NCBI RefSeq assembly: GCF_947492715.1
Contig: NZ_CANLNS010000001.1
Coordinates: 372,001-436,000 of the forward strand
Length of the DNA: 64,000 nucleotides
DNA from: an uncultured Psychroserpens sp.
Lineage (GTDB): Bacteria; Bacteroidota; Bacteroidia; Flavobacteriales; Flavobacteriaceae
Reading direction: 5' to 3'
Shown here piece by piece: positions 57,740-64,000 of the stretch. A program made the position numbers and the translations under genes. Each line of letters starts with the position of its first letter. The first letter of the stretch is position 1. The notes beneath the pieces were generated by a model. The model was not told the origin of the DNA, did not search any database, and saw only the letters and a list, made by a program, of their open reading frames with translations.

Positions 57740-58575
57740 CACAATAGTGTTTTTAATTTAAGTTGCTCGACGGTTTCTTCATTCAAATCCTTAAAGCTAT
57801 TTGTGCTGTATATTTTAGTAAAGTGTTCGTTTAGTAACTGAGTACCTTTATTAAAAATCCCATGACTAACAGCTAAATATAAATCACCTGCATTTGTTTT
57901 TTTTAGTGCTTTTGCCAAGCCAACAAATGTCCCGCCGCCATCACAAATATCATCAACAATTAAACAAGGTTGCCCTTTTAAATCATCCTTATAGACTTTA
58001 AAACCTTCGAGTTTTCCATTTTTCACATTTCGCTTTTTAGAGCACTCTACAACCGTTAAACCACCCAAAAACTCTGATACCTTATAAATTTTCTTTAATG
58101 CTCCTCCATCTGGAGAAACTAAAATAACTTCGGTATCAATGTCCTTAATTACATACTTTATAAACTCATGATTACTAAGCACTTTACAATTATTAAGTAA
58201 AGCCGGAGTAACTTCAGAATGCGGATCAAACACAGTAACAGATTCTAGGTTTAAGCCATTAATTAAGTCTGCATATACCTTAACTGATAATGATTCACCA
58301 GGAATCATGACACGATCTTGGCGAGCTCCAGGCATATAGGGCAAAAACAAATGAATGTTTTTCACTGCAATTTGTCTTAGTGCATCAACTGTAATGAGTA
58401 GAAATCCGAGATCATTAAACGACTGAATACGTGTGGTTATGAATACCTCATTAATTTCAGTCAAATCTGATTGAATTTTAATATGAGGTTCTCCACCAGA
58501 AAACGTAAAACTATCAAACTCAATAGCATTTTTTTGTCCTAAAGGAGTAAATAAAGGATCTAAATTTAAAATCAT
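57739..58575 (-). CDS. Short PRPP-synthetase-family enzyme (PRPP synthetase, or ADP-ribose pyrophosphate synthetase)
   Basis: The 278-residue protein is shorter than housekeeping Prs (about 310). It keeps PYMPGARQDR (80-88), VFDPHSEV, VSPDGGALKK and the pyrophosphate-site loop CLIVDDICDGGGTF (204-217). The N-terminal region that forms the allosteric hexamer interface in Prs is different, and the flexible loop region around residues 84-95 is altered. Short forms occur beside NAMPT-like genes in phages, where one (Adps of NARP1) converts ADP-ribose to its pyrophosphate. ATG 58575 is preferred to a TTG at 58584. It is the first gene of the long operon and its start lies inside an operator. Confidence 0.88.
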   Translation of the reverse strand: MILNLDPLFTPLGQKNAIEFDSFTFSGGEPHIKIQSDLTEINEVFITTRIQSFNDLGFLLITVDALRQIAVKNIHLFLPYMPGARQDRVMIPGESLSVKVYADLINGLNLESVTVFDPHSEVTPALLNNCKVLSNHEFIKYVIKDIDTEVILVSPDGGALKKIYKVSEFLGGLTVVECSKKRNVKNGKLEGFKVYKDDLKGQPCLIVDDICDGGGTFVGLAKALKKTNAGDLYLAVSHGIFNKGTQLLNEHFTKIYSTNSFKDLNEETVEQLKLKTLL

Positions 58576-58595
58576 TTGCGTCAATTTTACACAAA
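58575..58595. promoter_or_regulatory. NrtR-type operator 1 at the synthetase operon promoter
   Basis: TTTGCGTCA-ATT-TTACACAAA (one mismatch in the arms) spans from the ATG to the -7 element, so a bound repressor covers the transcription start. Confidence 0.8.
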
Positions 58596-58622
58596 TGTAA
58601 AAGGAATAAGTGAATCGACAAA
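58592..58622 (-). promoter_or_regulatory. Promoter of the fourteen-gene synthetase operon
   Basis: On the minus strand TTTG (58622-58619), exactly 19 bases and TACATTTG (58599-58592) match the Bacteroidota consensus. The start is expected near 58585, giving a leader of about 10 bases. Confidence 0.8.
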
Positions 58623-58626
58623 ATAT

Positions 58627-58647
58627 TTTGTGTAAAAATTACACAAA
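58627..58647. promoter_or_regulatory. NrtR-type operator 2 of the synthetase operon
   Basis: TTTGTGTAA-AAA-TTACACAAA is a perfect 9-bp-arm palindrome lying over the nrtR stop codon, 5 bases upstream of the -33 element. Its centre is 52 bp from operator 1, the same spacing as at nadV. Confidence 0.88.
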
Positions 58648-59331
58648 CTTAATATCAAAGTGGAAACCATCATCCACTAAGGCATCATATTTTTTCTTAT
58701 TGAATTTAAAAAGTTTGGCAGGTCTGCCGCTTCCTTCTTGGTGCATTTTATTGGTTTCTTCTACAAAACCAAAGCTCTTAATTTTTTTTCTAAAATTCCT
58801 TCTATCAATATCACGTCCAAGGATAGTAGCATACAAATGTTCTAAATCTGAAAAGGGGAATTCGGCATTTAGTAAATCAAAACCAATAGGTTGATAGAGT
58901 AGTTTTCCTTTTAAGCGTTTTTCGGCAGTATTAAATATTGTTTTATGATCAAAGGCTAGCTTAGGAAGTTTGCTAACTGGAAACCATTGTGCTTCATCGG
59001 CATCGGTGTCGGCTTTAATCTTAAAGTGATTTGGCTTAACCAATGCAAAGTAACTTACAGATACGACCCTATTTCGAGGATCTCGTTTTGGTTTTCCGAA
59101 CGTATATAACTGCTCTAAATAGTCAATCTTAACACCTGTTTCTTCCTTGAGCTCTCGCTTTACAGCTGCTTCTAAAGATTCGTTTTCCAATACTAATCCA
59201 CCGGGTAAAGCCCATGAGTTTTTGTAAGGGTCTACACCTCTCTTAATTAATAAAACAGATAAATTTCCTTTAGATTCGTAACCAAAAACTACAGCATCTA
59301 CTGCAACTTTGATATCTTGACTTAGCCCCAT
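58639..59331 (-). CDS. nrtR: NrtR-family Nudix-related transcriptional regulator
   Basis: The 230-residue protein has an N-terminal Nudix domain with a complete Nudix box, GLVLENESLEAAVKRELKEETGV in pattern (residues 45-67), and a C-terminal winged helix (about 155-230, FSDLEHLYATILGRDIDRRNFRKKIKSFGFVEE, SGRPAKLFKFN). NrtR repressors bind ADP-ribose or related NAD products and leave their operators. Many have a degenerate Nudix box; here G, E, REL and EE are intact, so hydrolase activity may remain. Palindromes at its own promoter and at both neighbouring promoters support the assignment. Confidence 0.93.
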   Translation of the reverse strand: MGLSQDIKVAVDAVVFGYESKGNLSVLLIKRGVDPYKNSWALPGGLVLENESLEAAVKRELKEETGVKIDYLEQLYTFGKPKRDPRNRVVSVSYFALVKPNHFKIKADTDADEAQWFPVSKLPKLAFDHKTIFNTAEKRLKGKLLYQPIGFDLLNAEFPFSDLEHLYATILGRDIDRRNFRKKIKSFGFVEETNKMHQEGSGRPAKLFKFNKKKYDALVDDGFHFDIKFV

Positions 59332-59336
59332 TACAT

Positions 59337-59361
59337 TTTGTGTATTATAAACACAAATATA
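59337..59361 (-). promoter_or_regulatory. Autoregulatory operator and -7 element of nrtR
   Basis: TTTGTGTAT-TAT-AAACACAAA (59337-59357, one mismatch) begins 5 bases upstream of the nrtR ATG. A minus-strand TATATTTG -7 element (59361-59354) overlaps it by four bases, as at the other two promoters. The -33 candidate (TTG at 59387-59385) is 23 bases away and weak. There is no second operator here. Confidence 0.8.
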
Positions 59362-59370
59362 GTGATAAAA

Positions 59371-60636
59371 CTAAAAATACTGTCCAATTCCGAAAACCAA
59401 TCCTTGAGTTGCGTCGCTGGTCACTCCAAATCCATAATCAATCCTAAAAATAGCATTGAAGATTTTCTTATGAATAAATCTTACACCAAGTCCCGGATAG
59501 ACGCGTATATTTTGTGAATCGCTAAAATCACCAAAGTCTCCTCCTGGATTACGCCAACTTCCGGCATCAATAAATGCATTTCCTTGTAATGAAAACCAGT
59601 CTTTTTCATAGAGTGTATGACGATATTCTGTATTCAGTACGATAGCAGCAGTACCTCTATCAATAGTATTCCCAACGCCTCTAACATTTAAATTATTATC
59701 TACTGAAAAAGGAGCAAAAGGTGTGTCGTTATTGGTTGCTAAACCTAAACGTAATCTACTCGCCCAATTTCCTTTATTACCAAAGCGCTTAAAATATTGA
59801 AAATCATTCCACCCTATTAAGAAGGCAGGTAGCTGTGCTTCATTTCTCGAAGTAACATACTGAAAATTAAAAATGCTTCTAAACCCTTCAACGTATTGAT
59901 AATCGTAGTTTAAGTTATTGTACTCATAAATTAGTTTATAGAGCAACTTATGCACTCGTAATTCTTGAGGCACGTTTGGACTAGTAGCACCAGATTTATA
60001 TTCATAATCTTCGGTAAAATAGTTTAATCCAAACTCGAATCGGTTATTAAAATTAAGCTGAAACAATGCTAAAAACTCTATAGACTCATTATTGTATTTA
60101 TAATCTGATGTTGTATTATCAAAAAACACGGGTTCTTGTGTTGTTAAATTTTGGTAGTTAACAGCTAGTCCAAATTGTCTCGAAAACAAATAAGGTGCTC
60201 TAAAATTTAAGGCATATGAGTCGTAAATATCCTTTTGGTAAAATCCACCAAACGTCATATTCTGACCAAAGAGATTAAACTCATATAAACCTAAGCGATA
60301 CGCGAATTCATCATCATTTGTGGTATAGACATTTGCAGATGGGATAATTGTAAAATTCTCTTCAATATTATAAAATACGTTATATGTATTTTCTTCATCT
60401 GCGGGAAAAACTTGATAGTAAGCATGTGCAATTGATGGCAGACGTTTCAATAGTTTAATATCGGCTTCAATAGCCAAAGAATCCAGTTTTGAACCTGCTT
60501 TTATATTTGAGATTTTTTTGACAAAAGACGCCTTCAATTTTTTATGTCCTTGTACTTTTAAATCGGCTACTGTAGCTTCTTGAGTAAAGGCTAAGGTAGA
60601 AGCGAATAATAGTAGTAAAGTGATTACTGTTTTCAT
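59371..60636 (-). CDS. BamA/Omp85-like outer-membrane protein with one POTRA-like domain
   Basis: The 421-residue protein has a signal peptide (MKTVITLLLLFASTLAFTQ). A POTRA-like domain spans about residues 22-95: VADLKVQGHKKLKASFVKKISNIKAGSKLD...NTYNVFYNIEE. It is followed by a barrel with RLGLYEFNLFGQNMTFGGFYQ, VRGVGNTIDRGTAAIVLNTEYRHTLYEKDW (the RG-type loop of Omp85 proteins) and the C-terminal VFGIGQYF ending in Phe. It probably inserts or translocates proteins or lipids at the outer membrane. It is too short for BamA itself (five POTRA domains). Confidence 0.85.
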   Translation of the reverse strand: MKTVITLLLLFASTLAFTQEATVADLKVQGHKKLKASFVKKISNIKAGSKLDSLAIEADIKLLKRLPSIAHAYYQVFPADEENTYNVFYNIEENFTIIPSANVYTTNDDEFAYRLGLYEFNLFGQNMTFGGFYQKDIYDSYALNFRAPYLFSRQFGLAVNYQNLTTQEPVFFDNTTSDYKYNNESIEFLALFQLNFNNRFEFGLNYFTEDYEYKSGATSPNVPQELRVHKLLYKLIYEYNNLNYDYQYVEGFRSIFNFQYVTSRNEAQLPAFLIGWNDFQYFKRFGNKGNWASRLRLGLATNNDTPFAPFSVDNNLNVRGVGNTIDRGTAAIVLNTEYRHTLYEKDWFSLQGNAFIDAGSWRNPGGDFGDFSDSQNIRVYPGLGVRFIHKKIFNAIFRIDYGFGVTSDATQGLVFGIGQYF

Positions 60637-60698
60637 GTGATAGTTGTTAGACTCTTTGGTCGGTTACATCACATTTCCTTACGTAAATTTTTGTGTTT

Positions 60699-61697
60699 TT
60701 ATTCGGTTTTATAAAATGTTTGCAATACCGTTTCAACGGGTTTATTTTGAGGTGTGAATTGGTTGTCTTTTTCTCCACCACTCTCTTCATAATTATGAAA
60801 CCATTTCCAAATAAAACCTCCGGCAAACCATTCTTCGCTCCAGAATTCTTCAAACAATGCTTGAGTCGCATTGGTTTGTCCTTCAAAGTTTAACGATTTT
60901 ATGGTATGATCACTTTCCCATGGTTCTTTTCCTGTAAAGTCCATACTTCGATAGCCATATTCAGTAAACAAAATAGGTTTAGCATGTGTTTCTGAAAGTG
61001 ATTTGATAGTTGTTTTATGTTTTTGCCAACCCGCTTTACAATCTTCGATAGTTGGTGTTTTCTTATCACTTACTGGAAAATAAGCATCTACACCTATATA
61101 ATCGAGCTCTCCCCAAAATGGTGTACGTTTAAACTCATCCCAATTTGCGGCATAGGTTAACTTTCCTTTATAAATGGTTTTGATTTTTTTAATGAGATTA
61201 TGCCAATAATTTGGTCGTTCTTTCACAAAGTTTTCCAGTTCTGTACCTATACAAAAGATTTCTGCCTTTGTTTCATTTGCTAAATGGGCATATTCTAGTA
61301 TAAACTTGGAATACGATTCTTCAAGTGTTTTCCAATCGGCTTCATTAGACATTTTAATATAGCCAGTAAATTCACCGCGCCAAACCCAAATTTGGGGTTT
61401 AATCATTATTTTGATGTGTTTCTTCCTAAGTTGCTCTATATACTGTTTGGCTCCAGATCTTGTTTCACCAAACCATTGTCTATCTGTGTTATGAACAATC
61501 TCTGGGTGTCCTAAATTTCGGATAAAACCAAAAGGCATAATAGCTGCATAATTAGCACCTACATTAACCACAGGTTTTGTATGGGTTTCGTCTATGGGAA
61601 TGGGTGAAGCTACAAAACTCAAACCGTTAATTTTTTCGGGCTGAGCGCTACATGAAGTAACAATACATAGTAAAATTAGAAGTCTAAATAGTGTCAT
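60699..61697 (-). CDS. Glycoside hydrolase lipoprotein, GH113-like TIM barrel
   Basis: The 332-residue protein has a lipoprotein signal (LFRLLILLCIVTSC). The barrel has PFGFIRNLGHP, KIMIKPQIWVWRGEFTGYI, EIFCIGTELENFV (probable acid/base Glu), LDYIGVDAYFP and ILFTEYGYRSMDF (probable nucleophile Glu). This order is typical of GH113 beta-mannanase-like enzymes, which cleave beta-1,4-mannans. GGFIWKWFHNYEE near the C-terminus closes the barrel. The GH family is assigned by pattern and is not certain. Confidence 0.78.
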   Translation of the reverse strand: MTLFRLLILLCIVTSCSAQPEKINGLSFVASPIPIDETHTKPVVNVGANYAAIMPFGFIRNLGHPEIVHNTDRQWFGETRSGAKQYIEQLRKKHIKIMIKPQIWVWRGEFTGYIKMSNEADWKTLEESYSKFILEYAHLANETKAEIFCIGTELENFVKERPNYWHNLIKKIKTIYKGKLTYAANWDEFKRTPFWGELDYIGVDAYFPVSDKKTPTIEDCKAGWQKHKTTIKSLSETHAKPILFTEYGYRSMDFTGKEPWESDHTIKSLNFEGQTNATQALFEEFWSEEWFAGGFIWKWFHNYEESGGEKDNQFTPQNKPVETVLQTFYKTE

Positions 61698-61733
61698 AAG
61701 ATTTAATTTAGACTCCTAATTTAATGCTAAAGA

Positions 61734-62603
61734 CTAGAATAATGCTCTTAAGCCTATGTTAAATGTTTGTCCGAGACCTGTATTATTTCCTCGAACAAAG
61801 TTGGTATATAAGGTTTCGATGTTTAAAACTTTACTTAATTGATATTTGGCACCTCCTCCAACAGCTGTGAAATCTTGCTCAAAATCATTACCTGTATCAA
61901 TTCGTTGCGAATGCTGCACTAATCCTAAAATTGTGAATTTCTGACTTGGGAAGTAACTCAAAAACACGCCTGGTGTTAAATTCAAACTATTATTAGCAAA
62001 GCTATCTTCTTTTTTACCAAAGTTATACTCGGTGTTTAACTCTGTAAATATTTGCCATTTATCTCCAGGAAATGTGTAATCATAGAAAAATCTATTTTGA
62101 AATATAAATCCTTTCTGATCTAAAAACACATTGTCTTCAGTTTCATTATCTACCAAAGGAATATGGAAAGCGGTTTGAATTGTAAAATTGCTCACACTTT
62201 TTATTGGATTAAACTTAATTGCTGGTGCAAACGATGTAAAACCAGAACGTGCAGTACCTCGTTCACCGTCAAATGAGAATACATCTAAAGCACTTCTATC
62301 GTTAATAACATTAGAACGAAATTCCAATAGTAGTCCAACATTAAAGTTACTCTGCTCAGAAATACCAGTAAAAACATCTAATGTTGATGTAAAGAACGTC
62401 TGTCTAGGTTCTTCTCCATTAGAAAATGTACTTTCGGTTTGTGTATAAAGGTTATTAAACCATTTAATATCCCATTGTCCTTTATTTAATAATTTTGAAG
62501 GTGTATATTCTTGAATTACACTTTTTTCGGCATCCTGATCGTCTTGAGCAAATCCAGAAAACGCAATACTTACAATGGCTATTAATGTGATTATTTTTTT
62601 CAT
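61734..62603 (-). CDS. Outer-membrane transporter-like beta-barrel protein
   Basis: The 289-residue protein has a signal peptide (MKKIITLIAIVSIAFSGFAQ) and about twelve amphipathic strands ending in TFNIGLRALF. Segments such as NVGLLLEFRSNV, FTIQTAFHIPL and FLSYFPSQKFTILGLVQHSQ match small transporter-like outer-membrane barrels of Bacteroidota. No ligand can be inferred. It lies between the glycoside hydrolase and DUF547 genes, all in one direction. Confidence 0.78.
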   Translation of the reverse strand: MKKIITLIAIVSIAFSGFAQDDQDAEKSVIQEYTPSKLLNKGQWDIKWFNNLYTQTESTFSNGEEPRQTFFTSTLDVFTGISEQSNFNVGLLLEFRSNVINDRSALDVFSFDGERGTARSGFTSFAPAIKFNPIKSVSNFTIQTAFHIPLVDNETEDNVFLDQKGFIFQNRFFYDYTFPGDKWQIFTELNTEYNFGKKEDSFANNSLNLTPGVFLSYFPSQKFTILGLVQHSQRIDTGNDFEQDFTAVGGGAKYQLSKVLNIETLYTNFVRGNNTGLGQTFNIGLRALF

Positions 62604-62634
62604 TTCAATTTTTTTTGGTTGTTTATTTTTCTTT

Positions 62635-63342
62635 TTATTGTTTGTTTAAATTCCAATTATAGGTGTAATATGACACCTTAGATTTAGGTGCAATTTTATC
62701 GGTTCTAAAAGTGTTTATATAGTCTATTTCAGTTCCTTTTTTAACGAAATCCTCTTTATACCATTTGAAAATTTCTGAAAGTTCAACTTTATTTTTTTTA
62801 ACCTTAATAAAGCTAGAATTGTTAAGTGCTATTTCGGTCTGTTTTTGCAACTGCGCTTCTAATGTATTTGGCAGGTATGCTTTATTAATTAATGGCGGAC
62901 AACCAACAGCTCCACATACAAGAACAAAGTGAAAGCGTGCATCACCAAATTGAGCTCTTAGCTTTTTATTTTCGATGTCATTAAGTGTAATAGTTTCACC
63001 TGCAATTTTATATTTGGTTTTATCGAAGAAACCCTTTTTATCTAATGGCGATTTTATCGGGTAATTATCTATAATACCTTTAATTACCGAAATATTATAA
63101 GCATTAATCCAAAAGGCTTGATAGGTTTTAGCATCATTTTTTGATACCGAAACCGTTTCGGCTAGTGTCGCCAAGGTATTTAAGGCTTCTTTATTATTAT
63201 TAATTTTAGAATAAGCCACTTTTCCGTTTGAAACATTTGTTTTAAAAAATGCATCTGCAGCTTTAAAAAATTCTGAAGTACTTTGAGAAAAACCAAAGTT
63301 TAAACTCGCAAAAAACGATAGAATAACTAATTTATATTTCAT
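62635..63342 (-). CDS. Secreted DUF547 protein
   Basis: The 235-residue protein has a signal peptide (MKYKLVILSFFASLNFGFSQ) and a full DUF547 domain: YQAFWINAYNISVIKGIIDNYPIKSPLDKKGFF, ETITLNDIENKKLRAQFGDARFHFVLVCGAVGCPPLINKAY and LSEIFKWYKEDF. The Cys and His in HFVLVCGAVGCPP are shared with the lipoprotein paralogue at 46363. Function is unknown. It is divergent from the FAD-dependent oxidoreductase gene. Confidence 0.88.
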   Translation of the reverse strand: MKYKLVILSFFASLNFGFSQSTSEFFKAADAFFKTNVSNGKVAYSKINNNKEALNTLATLAETVSVSKNDAKTYQAFWINAYNISVIKGIIDNYPIKSPLDKKGFFDKTKYKIAGETITLNDIENKKLRAQFGDARFHFVLVCGAVGCPPLINKAYLPNTLEAQLQKQTEIALNNSSFIKVKKNKVELSEIFKWYKEDFVKKGTEIDYINTFRTDKIAPKSKVSYYTYNWNLNKQ

Positions 63343-63547
63343 GATTCGATTATCTTAAATTAAAAATTTTACAATCGCTAAGTCGTTTAAAAACCCTTTA
63401 CTTACAAGGATTTTAAAAAAATTTCTGCGTCTAACTTTTGAAGAAAACCTTACAAGATGACTTTAATTTAAAACAGATATAAATTAGAAAGCAGGATTAA
63501 GTTCTTATCTTTAGTAACGACAGAATCGTCATAACAACCAAAAAATT

Positions 63548-64000
63548 ATGGAGCATATCGTTATTATAGGAAATGGAATTTCTGGTGTTACTTTAGCAAG
63601 GCATATTAGAAAACTTTCCGACAAAAAAATCACAATAGTTTCTGGGGAAACAGATTATTTTTTCTCGCGTACGGCCCTCATGTATATTTATATGGGTCAT
63701 ATGAAGTTTGAGCATACGCAACCCTATGAAGATTGGTTTTGGAAAAAGAATCGCATAGACCTTCGTAAAGCCTTTGTGCAACATATAGACACCGATAAAA
63801 AAACACTAGCTCTTGATGATGGTGACCTCCTTACCTATGACAAATTAGTGATAGCAACAGGAAGTAAACCAAATAAATTTGGATGGCCAGGACAAGATCT
63901 AGATGGTGTTATGGGCATGTACCATAAACAAGATTTAGAAAACTTAGAAGCCTATGCACCAAACAACAAAGTATGCAAAAGAGCTGTTATTGTTGGTGGA
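63548..64000 (+). CDS. FAD/NAD(P)-dependent oxidoreductase, 3' end beyond the window
   Basis: The frame runs from ATG 63548 to the window edge (151 residues). It begins MEHIVIIGNGISGVTLARHIR, an FAD-binding GxGxxG dinucleotide fold, continues with YDKLVIATGSKPNKFGWPG (the second FAD-contact motif), and reaches the start of an NAD-binding strand, KRAVIVGG. This is the two-dinucleotide-fold arrangement of NADH-dependent ferredoxin or nitrite-reductase-like flavoproteins. The C-terminal half is missing, so the subfamily cannot be decided. Confidence 0.88.
   Translation, partial: MEHIVIIGNGISGVTLARHIRKLSDKKITIVSGETDYFFSRTALMYIYMGHMKFEHTQPYEDWFWKKNRIDLRKAFVQHIDTDKKTLALDDGDLLTYDKLVIATGSKPNKFGWPGQDLDGVMGMYHKQDLENLEAYAPNNKVCKRAVIVGG

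Noticed and set aside
47977-59331. NAD island as a prophage or phage remnant carrying NARP1
   Set aside because: No integrase, capsid, tail, lysis or replication genes are present, promoters are Bacteroidota-type, and flanking genes are ordinary chromosomal ones.
60647-60886. 79-codon minus-strand open frame
   Set aside because: It overlaps the 3' end of the glycoside hydrolase in another frame and has no recognisable domain.

Overview
This low-G+C window looks like chromosome of a marine-type flavobacterium (Bacteroidota). The evidence is Bacteroidota promoters (TTTG-N19/20-TAnnTTTG) upstream of the tRNA and several operons, few Shine-Dalgarno sequences, many outer-membrane barrels and lipoproteins, DUF4097 and DUF547 proteins, and flavobacterial gene orders. 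I see no insertion sequence, CRISPR array, rRNA or phage structural gene.

Layout. (1) 1-3000: a truncated secreted protein, an outer-membrane barrel and coaX on the minus strand, then tRNA-Phe(GAA) with its own promoter and terminator. (2) 3002-9478, minus: a periplasmic nitrate reductase operon (napD, napA, a duplicated tetrahaem NapB-like cytochrome, a tetrahaem lipoprotein cytochrome, a four-cluster Fe-S protein, an NrfD-type quinol dehydrogenase and a 46-residue membrane peptide). (3) 9592-16138, plus: a near-complete molybdenum cofactor operon (moeA, ModE-like regulator, TauE-like permease, mobA, moaD, moeB-rhodanese, moaE, moaC-moaB fusion, moaA). A CRP/FNR-like palindrome lies between (2) and (3), and a second copy precedes the neighbouring porin. 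(4) 17597-35930: Mo-hydroxylases (an exported IorAB-like pair and cytosolic XdhAB), their maturation factors, and a purine-to-allantoate/ureidoglycolate pathway (guaD, xdhAB, puuD, uraD-uraH, allB, alc, plus an uncharacterised CitE/malate-synthase-like protein). (5) 36111-41244: an arsenosugar cluster (arsS, arsM, glycosyltransferase-like proteins, rhodanese, purine nucleoside phosphorylase). A further glycosyltransferase of this type is at 47285. (6) 41295-46320: ECF sigma/anti-sigma/DUF4097 operon, phosphate transporter, and a sterol-desaturase-like gene with no normal start codon.

(7) 47977-59331, minus, is the most striking part: sixteen genes concerned with NAD and ADP-ribose. They are nrtR; a short PRPP-synthetase-like protein; two unknowns; a YmdB-type macrodomain; DUF4291; an ADP-ribosylglycohydrolase; an RNase Z-like hydrolase; KptA with an extra zinc ribbon; a 2OG-Fe(II) oxygenase; a sirtuin; a PPP-type phosphatase; a TARG1/ALC1-type macrodomain; NADAR; a deoxyribosyltransferase-like protein; and a NAMPT-like protein. 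Five copies of a 21-bp palindrome (TTTGYGTAA-N3-TTACRCAAA) control three promoters. At two of them a pair of operators 52 bp apart brackets the promoter. I infer an NrtR regulon that senses ADP-ribose, strips it from macromolecules and small molecules, and rebuilds NAD+. The synthetase/NAMPT pair may be of the phage NARP1 type (ADP-ribose to ADPR-pyrophosphate to NAD+).

(8) 59371-64000: outer-membrane barrels, a glycoside hydrolase, a second DUF547 protein and a truncated FAD-dependent oxidoreductase.
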